Shown piece by piece: positions 1 through 10,781 of a DNA stretch of 64,000 bases. The stretch covers positions 186,001-250,000 of the forward strand of contig NC_016479.1 in NCBI RefSeq assembly GCF_000227115.2, read 5' to 3'. How positions within the stretch are numbered: position 1 is the first letter of the stretch; every line of letters begins with the position of its first letter. Source of the stretch: Naumovozyma dairenensis CBS 421 (lineage: Eukaryota; Ascomycota; Saccharomycetes; Saccharomycetales; Saccharomycetaceae). The notes beneath the pieces are model-generated. The model was not told the DNA's origin and made no database searches. It saw only the letters and a program-made list of their open reading frames with translations. The translations under genes were made by a program, and so were the position numbers.

Positions 1-1303
1 ATATGAAGTGAAAGAAGCATATAAGGGTCAAATTGTGCTAGTGAAAGGTATATCTGAAAGTTTTACTAAATCTGCCACTTTGTATGGAGAAAATGATAAT
101 ATTACAAATATTTTCAAACCAATAGATTACATTAATTCACCTCCTATATTCAAAGTTGCCTTACAATCATTACTACCTAAGGAATTACCCAAATTATTAG
201 ATGGACTAGATAAGATTGTTCGATATTATCCAGGATGTACAGTGAAAGTGGAAGAAAGTGGTGAGCAAATGATATTAGGTACAGGTGAATTATATATGGA
301 TTGTTTATTGTATGATTTAAGAAATGTTTATAGCCAAATGGAGATAAAGATTACTGATCCATTTACTACTTTTGTGGAAAGTTGTTCTGGTGAATCATTT
401 GCTGCTATCCCAGTAAAATCCTCAGACGGGAGTATCTCAATTAGTATGGGAGCAAACCCAATGGATTTCCAATTATTACAAGATGTTGTTAGACAAAAGA
501 TTAGTGATAACGATTTGAATGATTCCAAGAAACTATCGAAAAGATTACGAGAGGAATATGGATGGGATTCACTTGCTGCAAGAAATGTTTGGACTTTCCA
601 TAATGGTACCGTATTAATTGACGATACTTTGCCTGATGAAACAGATAAAGATGAATTAGAGAGTTTAAAGAAATATATCAAACAAGGGTTCTATTGGGCT
701 ATGAAAGAAGGTCCCTTGGCAGAGGAAAATATATTTGGGGTTCAATTTAAATTATTAAGTGTGGAGGGTAAATGTGAGAATAAAAACCAAATAATCCCTC
801 TCATAAGAAAGGCATGCTACGTTGCATTATTGACTGCCACACCAATTTTGATGGAACCAATATATGAAGTCGATATCATTGTTGAGAATATATTACAACC
901 TATAATTGAAGAATTATTCCAAAAGAGAAGAGGTAGTAAAATATACAAAGTTGAGAGAATTGTCGGTTCTCCCCTCCTAGAAATTAAAGGCCAAATTCCT
1001 GTCATTGATTCGGTTGGGTTTGAAACTGATTTAAGATTAGCTACAAACGGGCGTGCAATGTGTCAATTACACTTTTGGAATAAGATATGGAGGAGAGTTC
1101 CTGGAGATGTTATGGATTCTGAAGCTCCAATACCGAAGTTGAAACCAGCTCCGATCAATAGTTTAAGTCGTGATTTTGTAATGAAGACAAGACGTCGTAA
1201 GGGTGTATCTACGGAAGGATTTATGTCCAATGATGGACCGTCATTGGAGAAATATATAGACTCGGACTTATTCAAGCAATTGAAAGAAAATGAGTTGATT
1301 TAA
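1..1303 (+). CDS. SNU114: U5 snRNP GTPase Snu114, C-terminal part (5' truncated by window edge)
   Basis: This is the EF-2-like GTPase of the U5 snRNP, which works with Brr2 and Prp8 in spliceosome activation and disassembly in the nucleus. The reading frame is already open at base 2 and no start codon is visible, so the GTP-binding domain lies outside the window. About 433 residues remain, against roughly 1,000 for the family. They match the EF-2 domain II-V region: a GTGELYMDCLLYDLR block near bases 283-327, then ITDPFTTFVESCSGESFA. In S. cerevisiae the gene is YKL173W, which agrees with NNK1, MRPL38, KKQ8 and MRP49 downstream. EBP2 (YKL172W), expected next, is absent. The family call is secure; only the 5' end is missing. 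Confidence 0.95.
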   Translation, partial: YEVKEAYKGQIVLVKGISESFTKSATLYGENDNITNIFKPIDYINSPPIFKVALQSLLPKELPKLLDGLDKIVRYYPGCTVKVEESGEQMILGTGELYMDCLLYDLRNVYSQMEIKITDPFTTFVESCSGESFAAIPVKSSDGSISISMGANPMDFQLLQDVVRQKISDNDLNDSKKLSKRLREEYGWDSLAARNVWTFHNGTVLIDDTLPDETDKDELESLKKYIKQGFYWAMKEGPLAEENIFGVQFKLLSVEGKCENKNQIIPLIRKACYVALLTATPILMEPIYEVDIIVENILQPIIEELFQKRRGSKIYKVERIVGSPLLEIKGQIPVIDSVGFETDLRLATNGRAMCQLHFWNKIWRRVPGDVMDSEAPIPKLKPAPINSLSRDFVMKTRRRKGVSTEGFMSNDGPSLEKYIDSDLFKQLKENELI

Positions 1304-1718
1304 AATTTGCATAGAGCAAAGAATGGGATCACCATTATTTATAGACCATATATTTAAGACAATATAATCATCGAAGAGCGTGTTTTCAAAGAGATAGAAA
1401 AATAGGTTTACCATTCCAAATGGAATCTGTTCTATTCTGGTTCTGTTTCTGTTCCTAAAGGGAAACTGACAGCTTGAAAAAATATCTATTAAACGAATAT
1501 ATGCAACAAGCCGATATAACGTCAAGCGCCGGTATAATTAAGATATGTAGGTAACTTTACGAAAATGTGAAAAAAGCCTCAGGCTTCATTAATGTATAAG
1601 AGCAACACGTCTTGTTCCTCGAAGTCTGATTTGATATAATTCCCAATTTAGACGAGAGGTAATCCGTTAATTGGTTTAAGGAAGTACCACAGCAATTAAA
1701 AAACAACAACGATCCAAC
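1304..1718. other. Intergenic region, SNU114 3' / ERG20 promoter
   Basis: This is 415 bp of AT-rich DNA holding the SNU114 3' end and the ERG20 5' region. I see no RNA gene, no clear sterol-response element and no convincing ORF. Confidence 0.6.
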
Positions 1719-2774
1719 ATGTCAAAAGAAGGTAACAGAGAAAAGTTCCTAGAGGAATTCCCAGAATTAGTTCATGAATTGAAAACCATTTTACAAAACT
1801 ATGGTATGCCACAAGATGCCATTCAATGGTATGAAAGTTCGTTATTCTTTAATACACCAGGTGGTAAATTAAACAGAGGTCTTTCTGTGGTTGATACGTA
1901 TGTCATTTTAAAAGGGTATAAGTCATTTTCAGATATGGCTAAGGAAGAATATAAAAAGGTTGCCATTCTTGGTTGGTGTATTGAATTATTACAAGCTTAC
2001 TTTTTGGTTGCTGATGATATGATGGATAAATCTATTACTAGAAGAGGTCAACCATGTTGGTATCGCGTGAAGGGTGTCGGAGAAATTGCCATTAATGATG
2101 CGTTCATGTTAGAAGCTGCCATTTATATTCTCTTGAAAAACCATTTCAGAAGTGAATCGTATTATGTTGATTTGATTGAGTTGTTCCATGATGTTACTTT
2201 CCAAACTGAATTGGGTCAATTGTTAGATTTAATTACTGCACCAGAAGATAAAGTGGATTTAAACAAGTTCAGTATGAATAAACAATCATTTATTGTTAGA
2301 TTCAAGACTGCTTATTATTCATTTTATCTGCCTGTTGCATTAGCCATGTATATGGCTGGTATCAATAGTGATACTGACTTGCAACAAGCTCAAGATGTGT
2401 TGATCCCATTGGGAGAGTACTTCCAAATTCAAGATGATTTCTTGGATTGTTTTGGTACCCCTGAACAAATTGGTAAGATTGGTACTGATATTCAAGATAA
2501 CAAATGTTCTTGGGTTATTAATAAAGCCCTAGAATTGGTTACACCTGAACAAAGAAAAGTCTTGGACGAAAATTATGGACAAAAAAATCAAGAGTGTGAA
2601 GATAAATGTAGAGAAGTGTTTAACAGTTTAAACCTTCCAAAATACTATGAACAATATGAAGAAAATATTGCCAAGGAATTAAGGGAAAAGATTAGTCAAA
2701 TTGATGAATCTCGCGGATTTAAAGGTGAAGTTTTAACCGTTTTCTTGAACAAAATTTACAAGAGAACGAAATGA
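1719..2774 (+). CDS. ERG20: Farnesyl pyrophosphate synthase
   Basis: This cytosolic enzyme condenses DMAPP or GPP with IPP to make GPP and FPP for sterols, dolichol, heme A and prenylation. The 351 residues equal the family length (352 in S. cerevisiae) and the start ATG is unambiguous. The first aspartate-rich motif is DDMMD inside [19 protein letters not shown], near residues 100-104. The second is DDFLD inside [18 protein letters not shown]. The protein ends in the basic tail typical of the family (NKIYKRTK). The S. cerevisiae orthologue is YJL167W, so here a YJL-track gene sits between two YKL-track genes (SNU114 and NNK1). QCR8, its YJL neighbour, is not found beside it. Confidence 0.98.
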   Translation: MSKEGNREKFLEEFPELVHELKTILQNYGMPQDAIQWYESSLFFNTPGGKLNRGLSVVDTYVILKGYKSFSDMAKEEYKKVAILGWCIELLQAYFLVADDMMDKSITRRGQPCWYRVKGVGEIAINDAFMLEAAIYILLKNHFRSESYYVDLIELFHDVTFQTELGQLLDLITAPEDKVDLNKFSMNKQSFIVRFKTAYYSFYLPVALAMYMAGINSDTDLQQAQDVLIPLGEYFQIQDDFLDCFGTPEQIGKIGTDIQDNKCSWVINKALELVTPEQRKVLDENYGQKNQECEDKCREVFNSLNLPKYYEQYEENIAKELREKISQIDESRGFKGEVLTVFLNKIYKRTK

Positions 2775-3692
2775 AAGAACAAACAAACGAATGCCTCGTC
2801 GTATCTGTTTGGGTATATCTTTATACATCTCTCTATATCTCTCTCTCTATATATATATAATCACGACGCAAGACAAATTCTTATGCTACCCATTACCACA
2901 CATGCCACTGCCAGTTACTACATACCATGTCATTTAGGTGATATAGTATTATAGTATTATACGTAAGGGTATTCATTGGACCGTTATATAAATACTGCTC
3001 TATAAACTCTGAGTAATTAAGGGTTAAAAAAGTGGGTTAAAAAAGTAACAATGGCAAAAATAAACGGTACGGATATTGAAGAAGACGAGAAGTAAGGCTT
3101 GGCCCCATAGTGTTGTATAGTAAAAGGATATCCAGCGCATTCAACACCCAGGGGCGAGGTCGAGGGTGAGGAATAAGAAAATTAGGGGAAAAAACAATTA
3201 TTGGGTACGTATTAGGTGTCCAGAACGGCACCCCCATTTTATTCTTAGGGTTCACTATTCAGCCGTATGATTACAATATTAAAATTAAACTTGCGCCGTC
3301 TCCATCAATCAATCACGTAAACAAAAATGTATAAAATAAGCTTTCTAAAATGTTAGCTAACACCACCTTACTTCTTTAAACAATGCATTGCACTTTACGC
3401 TTACCACGAACAAGAACAAGAGAATCACAGAGATAGTACCGAGATTATTTACTCCCTTGTTGTTACTATATTACTTATCATTATACACCTAGAGCTAACC
3501 GCTAGTTTTAGTTCTTTTAAAGGCATAATCATTCTGTTAACACTCAACACAAGTTTTTGGAACCGTGAACGAACAAGGGATTACTATCATTATTATACTT
3601 CACTATAAGCATATTGGCTGTTTTGACAGCTTCTAACATCGTAACATTAATACACAAGGACCGGTTCCCTTTTTAAAAGAAACTATTTACTC
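2775..3692. other. Intergenic region between ERG20 and NNK1
   Basis: These 918 bp hold no convincing gene. I looked for EBP2 and QCR8 remnants, expected here from S. cerevisiae order, and saw none. There is a CT/TA microsatellite at about 2828-2860 and a perfect tandem duplication of 13 bp (GGGTTAAAAAAGT) at 3021-3046. The right part serves as the NNK1 promoter. Confidence 0.6.
2828..2860. repeat. CT/TA simple repeat in the ERG20 3' flank
   Basis: Alternating CT then TA dinucleotides follow about 55 bp after the ERG20 stop codon. This is a simple-sequence repeat with no further signal. Confidence 0.8.
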
Positions 3693-6521
3693 ATGAACTC
3701 CACTAACAGTACTCAATTTAGAACCACTGCCGCCACACCTACTACTACCCCTGATATTAACGAGAAGGATACTTCAACTGCATCTGAGTCAACTGATTTA
3801 TCTTCTTCATATGAAAATTCAAGCAGTGCTTTCGGTTCTAAGTATGACAATATAACTGATCATAATATCATTAAGAAGGATAAGAGTAATGATACGTTAT
3901 ATTTCCAACCAAGGAGAATATATCAAATGGAACAAGACTTGCCTTCTAGAGCAACTCTAGTGAAACCATTCCCTAGTAATGATGACACTCAGACAGAATT
4001 CTACAACGACGAGCGCCAAAACACTACCCAAACTAACTCTCAAAGTGTCCTGGCGAACTTTTCTGAATATGTTCCAAATTTAAATTTCACTGATTATATC
4101 AAGTTCTGGCAAAGAGAAGACTTATACAAGAACCAATTTCCTGAAAATGTTGAACATTCCTCAAATCGTATCAAGCAGCAGGAACAACAGAGATCACAAT
4201 ATAAGGAAACATCAGATCAAGATTTCAAAATTCAAGAATATCTACAAGATAATGATCAATTTAAACAACAATCGAGACCTGAATCAAGGGTATCAAACAA
4301 CTTGAGTAGATATTCTTCATCATGGAGTACAACTGATGAAGAAGATATAGTTGAAGAAGATTCAGAAAACGCTTCTTTGAAACAAGAAAATCCAATAATG
4401 TTTAAATCAGCACATTCTCAAGTTGAACCAATACCTTTACCCAATATGAGATCATTAAAGACACCACCTTCTGCACTAGAATTAGAAAGAAGAAAATCTT
4501 CATATAATTTTGCAAATAATAGTTTTACTGCATACAATAACACAACCAGCCATTATCACAGTTTCAAAACAAGTACTGCTCCAATGAGAAAGAAAACAAC
4601 TTCACCAATAGCTACCTCCTTCGATTCCGTATCGTCCTCACTAACATTTATCCCAAACAATACCATGTCAGTACTTACTGAATTAAGAATGAGCCCAGAT
4701 GAAGTTAAAGATTTAATAAGTAAATTACCCAACGATTATTTATCCTTACCATATTCCAAAAGGAAACAAACAATTATAGAATTAGTTCCAGATAGGGATT
4801 ATAAATTGATCATGTCATTGATTAAGAAATTTATGTTAACATCGCCAACAAGTAATCTCTCATTAAACAATAAGAGATCATTAACAAATTTAAACCAAGG
4901 GAGATCAAGACATGGATCCATTGCTTCACAATTCTTGAGCACTTTCTCACCTCCTGCTTCATCTTCTATGGCTAACAGACAACAACAACAGCTACAGCAA
5001 CGAAGACTTCTTCATCGTAACAGTCCAGACGTTGATATAGGTGATACTTCTAATGACAGTGCAGGTAATGAGGGAGATAACGAAGAGGAAAATCTTACAA
5101 ATATCAAACCTGATGCAAGAGGAAGACAAGTATTAGGTCATCTTTTAGGACGAATCATTGGATACGGTGCCTGGGGGGTAGTGAGAGAATGTATCGATTT
5201 GAAAACTGGTATTAATAGAGCTATTAAAATTGTTAGATTCAAAGAAAATTTAAAAGTTAAAAGAGAAGTCATCAGAGAAGTTTCCGTTTGGGAACAATTA
5301 AAACATCAATGCATATTACCTTTATTAAATTATAATTTGGACCCTGAATATGCAATGTATTGCTTGACTGAAAGAATTACAGATGGTAATTTCTTCGATT
5401 TGGTATTATCATGGGGTACTTTGGATAATCCAAATATTAATTTCACAGATAGGTGTAAACTTACAATCTTCTCTGTTTTACAAGTAATATCAGCATTAAA
5501 CTATATGCATTCAAAATCATTTGCTCACGGTGATGTCAAACTAGAAAATTGTTTGGTACAAAAGGTACCAAAGGAATATTGGAAAGTATTTTTATGTGAT
5601 TTCGGAATGAGCCGTTCTTTTCGTTCCAATATGACAGATCCAAATAACAATAATTCTTTGCCAGATGGACCACAAAATGGATATTCAGATTCTTCAGATG
5701 CATATATTGAAGCTACATTTGCCTCTAATGGTAAAAAATTGAGAATTTGTAAAAAACCGCATAATACTAATATGAAAAGATCAAAATCAAATTCTAGCAT
5801 TTTTGAAACAACTGAATTATCAAAAGTTCAAAAAATTGTTACAGATAAAGAATCCACACATGACGATACGCCTTTAGACATTAAGACAACCCCTAGACAG
5901 TACGGACCTTCATTGACAAGTACAATGATCTCGAAAAACAGTGTAACATCTTTATGTTCTTTAACATCAAGAATTTCTACAGAACACTCCACACGTACGG
6001 TGGAATTATTACCTACAGGTAGGATATTAGATACCACAACTTCTTATCATGACCATAAAAGAAGGAAACATTCAAAAGCTATTCGTGATACATCAATGGC
6101 TACCATAGATCCGCAGAAAGAAGAGTTAAGATCAGATTTATCTTCTCATATAGGATCCTTACCATATGCTTCTCCTGAATTGTTGCATAGTGATTGTACA
6201 TCTCTTGGACCACCAGCTGATGTCTGGGCGTTAGGTGTTATGCTTTATACAATGCTCACTGGGAAGTTACCCTTCAAAGATGAATTTGAAGAACGTCTGA
6301 GGGAACGGATTAGAAATGTTAATTACGACAAGGAAGCATTACAAATTGCTTGCAATAATGGAGAAAAACCAAATATAAAACAACAAGAACTAATATTCCA
6401 AACCTTATACGATGCAGTTGATGGATGTCTAACTAAAGATTTAGATAAGAGATGGACACTTATTGATGTACAATCCTCATTAGAAAAGGAATTGGAAAGG
6501 CACGGTGGCTTGCCTTCTTGA
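3693..6521 (+). CDS. NNK1: Nnk1-type serine/threonine protein kinase
   Basis: This kinase corresponds to YKL171W, linked in S. cerevisiae to nitrogen and TORC1 signalling through Gdh2. Its 942 residues match the family (928). The first ~470 residues are low-complexity and rich in S, N and Q. The kinase domain begins near residue 480 with a glycine loop (IIGYGAWGVV, about 486-495) and a lysine in RAIKIVRF. The catalytic loop reads HGDVKLEN rather than HRD, near residue 610. DFGMSRS follows near 635. The next conserved block, LPYASPELL, comes only near 823, so about 185 serine-rich residues are inserted in the activation segment. ADVWALGVMLYTMLTGKLPF closes the domain. Its position between SNU114 and MRPL38 matches S. 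cerevisiae chromosome XI. Confidence 0.93.
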   Translation: MNSTNSTQFRTTAATPTTTPDINEKDTSTASESTDLSSSYENSSSAFGSKYDNITDHNIIKKDKSNDTLYFQPRRIYQMEQDLPSRATLVKPFPSNDDTQTEFYNDERQNTTQTNSQSVLANFSEYVPNLNFTDYIKFWQREDLYKNQFPENVEHSSNRIKQQEQQRSQYKETSDQDFKIQEYLQDNDQFKQQSRPESRVSNNLSRYSSSWSTTDEEDIVEEDSENASLKQENPIMFKSAHSQVEPIPLPNMRSLKTPPSALELERRKSSYNFANNSFTAYNNTTSHYHSFKTSTAPMRKKTTSPIATSFDSVSSSLTFIPNNTMSVLTELRMSPDEVKDLISKLPNDYLSLPYSKRKQTIIELVPDRDYKLIMSLIKKFMLTSPTSNLSLNNKRSLTNLNQGRSRHGSIASQFLSTFSPPASSSMANRQQQQLQQRRLLHRNSPDVDIGDTSNDSAGNEGDNEEENLTNIKPDARGRQVLGHLLGRIIGYGAWGVVRECIDLKTGINRAIKIVRFKENLKVKREVIREVSVWEQLKHQCILPLLNYNLDPEYAMYCLTERITDGNFFDLVLSWGTLDNPNINFTDRCKLTIFSVLQVISALNYMHSKSFAHGDVKLENCLVQKVPKEYWKVFLCDFGMSRSFRSNMTDPNNNNSLPDGPQNGYSDSSDAYIEATFASNGKKLRICKKPHNTNMKRSKSNSSIFETTELSKVQKIVTDKESTHDDTPLDIKTTPRQYGPSLTSTMISKNSVTSLCSLTSRISTEHSTRTVELLPTGRILDTTTSYHDHKRRKHSKAIRDTSMATIDPQKEELRSDLSSHIGSLPYASPELLHSDCTSLGPPADVWALGVMLYTMLTGKLPFKDEFEERLRERIRNVNYDKEALQIACNNGEKPNIKQQELIFQTLYDAVDGCLTKDLDKRWTLIDVQSSLEKELERHGGLPS

Positions 6522-7076
6522 TACACACCTATTATTATTTAATCTTCCAAATCTACCCAGCATAAAACCGCATAAAGACCATTGTATTATCATTTTTACT
6601 ATTACGACTTTCCTCATTAAAAAAATAAAAGGATGGCATGGGAAGAAAAAACTACATTTTTCATTTCAATTTCAATTTCAATTTCATTTCCATATTCCTT
6701 CCTCTATCGATTATTATAATTATTTTAACATTTATGCAGTTGTAATTTTTAATCACTAATAATATATATATTCTTAATGCAAATAATAAAAACCGCTTCG
6801 TGCAAACAGACAGTTACCATTCCAAAAGAAGAATCAGGATTTTTCTTACTCGTTCGCGCTATTAAATTCAAAAGTAAATCAGTCGTTACTAACGATGGAA
6901 ATACCTTGCTTTCAATTTTATATAAAGGAAAATAACTAAAGAAACTAAAGGTAACAAAATAAATGCATTTATTAGGGAAGGGTAAAGTCTATTGCGTAGA
7001 TTAATTGGAACAAAAAGTAACTAAGAAGAACACACGCCTAATAAATCTCAGCCAGTTAATTAAAAAAGAATTAAAA
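6522..7076. other. Intergenic region between NNK1 and MRPL38
   Basis: These 555 bp of AT-rich DNA hold a short TTTCAA-type hexanucleotide repeat at about 6661-6690. Otherwise I see only the MRPL38 5' region. An in-frame open stretch upstream of MRPL38 begins with TTG and is not considered coding. Confidence 0.55.
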
Positions 7077-7493
7077 ATGATTTATCTGAAATCCATGTTG
7101 AAAGTCATTGACAATTCCGGCGCCCAACTCGCAGAATGCATCAAAATATTAAGAAAAGGGTCTCCAAAGACGGCAGGACTAATTGGAGATAGAATTGTCT
7201 GTGTCATACAGAAGGCTAAACCTTTGACTCAGAATGTTACAGGGACATCAAACACTAATAGAGTTAAGAAAGGTGACATTGTTCATGCCGTTATCGTAAG
7301 GACAAAACAGAAAAATATGGCAAGAACTGATGGTTCAGCTGTAGCTTTTGGGGATAATGCATGTGTTCTTATAAATAAGAATACAGGAGAACCTTTAGGA
7401 ACAAGAATTATGAATAATGATGGATTAGTAGGTAAAGAACTGAGGGAGAAAGGATATAATAGAATTTGTTCTTTAGCAAGCAGAGTGATTTGA
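7077..7493 (+). CDS. MRPL38: Mitochondrial large-subunit ribosomal protein uL14m
   Basis: This is a structural protein of the mitochondrial 54S subunit, homologous to bacterial L14. From the ATG at 7077 it is 138 residues, exactly the S. cerevisiae length, beginning [17 protein letters not shown]. The frame is open a further 24 codons upstream, but only from a TTG, and those residues do not resemble the family. Conserved L14 blocks are visible: [25 protein letters not shown], and [17 protein letters not shown] near the C-terminus. It lies between NNK1 and KKQ8 as in S. cerevisiae (YKL170W). Confidence 0.97.
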   Translation: MIYLKSMLKVIDNSGAQLAECIKILRKGSPKTAGLIGDRIVCVIQKAKPLTQNVTGTSNTNRVKKGDIVHAVIVRTKQKNMARTDGSAVAFGDNACVLINKNTGEPLGTRIMNNDGLVGKELREKGYNRICSLASRVI

Positions 7494-7709
7494 AAACAAA
7501 AAAGGAATGGATGTTTAAAACCTACGAGGAAATCTAAAGAGATGGCATGTTATATATTCATAATGAACCAAAAATAAATAAAATGCATGTAAATAACTTA
7601 CAAAGTCAAAGAATATTATTGTTAATAGTAATCAGTACGAATTATAATGCTATTTGTGCTTACAATCTTGATGAGAGCACACTAAGTGTAACCATTCATA
7701 TTACAGTTT

Positions 7710-9800
7710 TCAGTATTCTTTGTAGAAAATACAACATTTAGTATTTCTCATCCATGCTGAATCTAGTACATCTTGGACGTTTGCCCGTTTTTCAGGATCC
7801 CTTTGGAAAATACGATATAAAGTTATCTTCCTCAAACGGTTTAATTCTTTATTGACATGTTTTAAATCTTCGAAGACAGTAAACCGTTTTTTTGTTGACA
7901 TTTCTTCTACGAAATCTTGATAAAAGAGATCTTCCTCCTTATTTGGGATCTTCCAAAGATAGTGACCTAATATCATTGTACAGTACACAACACCACAGCT
8001 CCATGAATCCACTAAGCGTGGATCATACTCTAGATCCTTTACTAACTCTTCTGGTGCCACATACGGTTCTGAACCGATCAGTCCCTTTTGATAATGCACA
8101 TGCTTCTCCCAAGCTGTCTGGAATACACTCCCTGTACCAAAATCACAAATTTTTAACAGTCCATTGGAATGGAATAAAATGTTTTCGGGTTTTAGATCAC
8201 AATGCGCAATACCATGTCTATGCATAAAATTTGTACCACTTAATAATTGTCTCATAAAACAATCTGCTTCTAATGGATGTAGCGATGTATGCTTCTTTGA
8301 ATGATTAGAAACCAATGTATACAGATCACCACAGGGGCAAAATTCCATGACTTCAATAAACGAATCTCTCGATTCCATAAGATCTAATATTTTAAGGATA
8401 TTTGGATGACTTAATTTTGAATTTTCGTGATAACTTAATGAATAACCAATTATGAATTCTGATGTGATATTCGTAGCAATTTTATCTATATTTGATGTAG
8501 ATTTCGCTTTCAATTCTTTTGCTGCAAAGAAAACTTTACTATCATCCGAGTAGGTTACGTTAGGTGATAATAATTTCTCATTAGGTTTTTTTAGTCTACA
8601 ACAAACTTTAACGGTACCGTAACTCCCTTGACCAATATCTCCTATTCGTTTCCCGTATTTTTCGAAAAGGGTAAGTTGTCGGTCCTTTGATTTATCTTCC
8701 TGGTTTATTCTAAATAGTTCCTCATTTGATAATCCATGTTTACTAGCTAATCCATCATGTATCCTTTTAGAAAGACATGTTATAAGTTTTAATTCGTTCT
8801 TATCAATTGCTGCCAAGGTGTTTACTGCATTCGGTACCTCAACTTCTTCCTCTTCTTCTTCGGGGCCTTCCACTTCGAGTTCACCATCCTTCGGATCAAC
8901 ATTTTGTTTGGAGGTAATGTCTGCAGGTTGAAACCTTTTCTTTAACAATCGTAATCCTCCATCAGGTATTAATGATACAGCATTTTCGAAGGCATCATCT
9001 GCCCTTTGAGTTTTGAACAAACCTCCCATGGAAAACATTCCAGATTTCTGTCTCGGTAGAACTTTAGGGGCCTTTTCCAATTTGGCATTTAACTTATTAC
9101 AATTTTTACCATCTACTGTGTTCTCACAAACTAGTGGTAAATATCTCAAACGGTGTACATGAGTACCATTATCATAAACTTGAAACCCTTCCACATCAAT
9201 GATACAATGCGATTTTGTTTGAGAATATGCGGGTAAGTTTCGTGCACTCATTGTACCAAATTTTGATCTACCTCTTTCAGGTACCGCTACTTTTGATATG
9301 GGTGATATTTTATCTACGGACCTTGTTCCTTCTAAATTGTTATTCTCGTACGAGATATTGGCAGTAGACCTATCATTAAAGGTAAAAACATTATCATTAG
9401 TATTAAGCGAAAGGCCCTCAGTAGACAGTGTAGCTTTATTATTAGAAGGTATTAGCGTAGGGTTTGTTAACTCATGCTCACTTTCATGCACTTCGGATGT
9501 ACCAGGTTTATGGCTGGACACGAGCAGAGTTCGACGGAAGCTGGGCAGTCTTCGTAACTTCTGTAAAGTAGTATGGTATTTTACAGGTTCTTTCTCTTGC
9601 ATGTGTTCTTTCTGTACAAGTTCTGGATTACTTGGGGATATGAGTTTAATACTATCTTTCCCCACACCAGATGTAGTTGGTTTCGTTTCGTTTCTGATAT
9701 TGGATGAAGATCTCATTAAACCCCTTATCTTATGAGATAAAGAACGTTCCTCTCTATTAATATTACTCTCTTCTTTCTTGCGATCTGTATTCATGGTCAT
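7710..9800 (-). CDS. KKQ8: Hal5/Kkq8-type serine/threonine protein kinase
   Basis: This belongs to the fungal NPR/HAL5 kinase family. Hal5 stabilises the Trk potassium transporters and other permeases; Kkq8 is its little-studied duplicate. From the first ATG it is 696 residues (Kkq8 724, Hal5 855). A second ATG two codons later is also possible, and the open frame extends 10 codons upstream from a non-ATG. The N-terminal half is disordered, with an acidic run (EEEEEEVEV) near residues 320-330. The kinase domain starts near residue 385 with GDIGQGSYGTVKV. The catalytic loop is HCDLKPEN, the cysteine variant typical of the family, followed by CDFGTGSVF and GSEPYVAPEE. It is syntenic with both YKL168C and YJL165C. 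MRP49 next door favours the KKQ8 name, but it may serve both roles. Confidence 0.9.
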   Translation of the reverse strand: MTMNTDRKKEESNINREERSLSHKIRGLMRSSSNIRNETKPTTSGVGKDSIKLISPSNPELVQKEHMQEKEPVKYHTTLQKLRRLPSFRRTLLVSSHKPGTSEVHESEHELTNPTLIPSNNKATLSTEGLSLNTNDNVFTFNDRSTANISYENNNLEGTRSVDKISPISKVAVPERGRSKFGTMSARNLPAYSQTKSHCIIDVEGFQVYDNGTHVHRLRYLPLVCENTVDGKNCNKLNAKLEKAPKVLPRQKSGMFSMGGLFKTQRADDAFENAVSLIPDGGLRLLKKRFQPADITSKQNVDPKDGELEVEGPEEEEEEVEVPNAVNTLAAIDKNELKLITCLSKRIHDGLASKHGLSNEELFRINQEDKSKDRQLTLFEKYGKRIGDIGQGSYGTVKVCCRLKKPNEKLLSPNVTYSDDSKVFFAAKELKAKSTSNIDKIATNITSEFIIGYSLSYHENSKLSHPNILKILDLMESRDSFIEVMEFCPCGDLYTLVSNHSKKHTSLHPLEADCFMRQLLSGTNFMHRHGIAHCDLKPENILFHSNGLLKICDFGTGSVFQTAWEKHVHYQKGLIGSEPYVAPEELVKDLEYDPRLVDSWSCGVVYCTMILGHYLWKIPNKEEDLFYQDFVEEMSTKKRFTVFEDLKHVNKELNRLRKITLYRIFQRDPEKRANVQDVLDSAWMRNTKCCIFYKEY

Positions 9801-10370
9801 GGCTGAGGTATGTGTTATAATGCTTTTCAACTGGTTATAATCTTTCTTCCAGTATGGCTACTTTCCTGTGGCACTCCTATTTCTGTTGCTCTCCTTTAAC
9901 CTAATTCAACTTACCAAACCAAGCTATTCTATTCTTATATAAAATTTCACACCTATCTTCGATTTTGTACAGTTATTGGTGGCTGTTTTCAACTAGATCT
10001 AAAACTCGTCCCTTATTTCTTTATTCTTATAAGTTTGCATAATTTAATGCGGCGAGAGGAAACTGGAAATAGAAACAAAGTTTCTGGGGATATTTCCTAA
10101 TTTGGTGGCATGCATACATTCCATGCGGGTAACCCAAAATGGATTATCTTGCAGGCAAAAATAGAAGATTTTAATGTTGAAGGAGCCAGAACGAGCTATA
10201 ATGTATTATTATTACTGATATAGGTGAATAGCATCATATTGATTGTTGTCGTGTTATCAGCATTATATTAAAGAATAAATAGACGTATGGATTGTTTTTT
10301 TGTTTATCAATCTTGCTGTTCTTGATAGTTTTTCTTTTAGATTTATTTACAAGGAGTTGCACCGTTACAA
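9801..10370. other. Intergenic region, KKQ8 promoter / MRP49 3' flank
   Basis: This is 570 bp of AT-rich sequence. I see no gene or strong motif. Confidence 0.5.
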
Positions 10371-10781
10371 CTAAGTAGCTTTATATTGCACTTTAACTAG
10401 ATCCTGCTCCGGCACAGTAGTATGATCGATTGACTCAGATAATTGATCCATTATTTCATCATACTGTTTATTTCTCATGTCGATACTTCCAAGTACCTGA
10501 TCTTCTTTCCCCAATATTTCTAATGTGCAAGGTATATCCCTTTTTCGTTTATCTGGATTTGAGATTCTTATCACATCAAATTTCAAATTGGGATTATAAA
10601 ATTTCAAAGTTGGTAAATATTCATGCCAAAACTTACGAGCTCCCATGTGTCCATTATGATTTTGAACCTGAAACGTTAATCTCAATCCAGAATATTTCGT
10701 AGCATTCAGTAGGATTTGAGGTTTCTTTGTACTATAACTAATAGCATTCAAAAAATTTATTTGTCTTATAACGTGGGACAT
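10371..10781 (-). CDS. MRP49: Mitochondrial large-subunit ribosomal protein Mrp49
   Basis: This is a component of the mitochondrial 54S ribosomal subunit (mL61 family, thioredoxin-like L51/S25/CI-B8 fold). It is 136 residues, against 137 in S. cerevisiae. The start ATG is supported by the alignable N-terminus MSHVIRQINFLNAIS. The core block FQVQNHNGHMGARKFWHEYLP and the later NPDKRKRDIPCTLEILGK are characteristic. It lies between KKQ8 and a TPK gene exactly as YKL167C does in S. cerevisiae. Confidence 0.96.
   Translation of the reverse strand: MSHVIRQINFLNAISYSTKKPQILLNATKYSGLRLTFQVQNHNGHMGARKFWHEYLPTLKFYNPNLKFDVIRISNPDKRKRDIPCTLEILGKEDQVLGSIDMRNKQYDEIMDQLSESIDHTTVPEQDLVKVQYKAT

Noticed and set aside
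3037..3255. Candidate remnant of QCR8 or EBP2 beside ERG20
   Set aside because: I compared the reading frames with what I know of both proteins and saw no shared motif; the frame is proline/leucine-rich and not family-like.
6505..6759. 84-codon frame overlapping the NNK1 3' end
   Set aside because: It is mostly read-through of AT-rich 3' sequence including a hexanucleotide repeat; no homology is seen.
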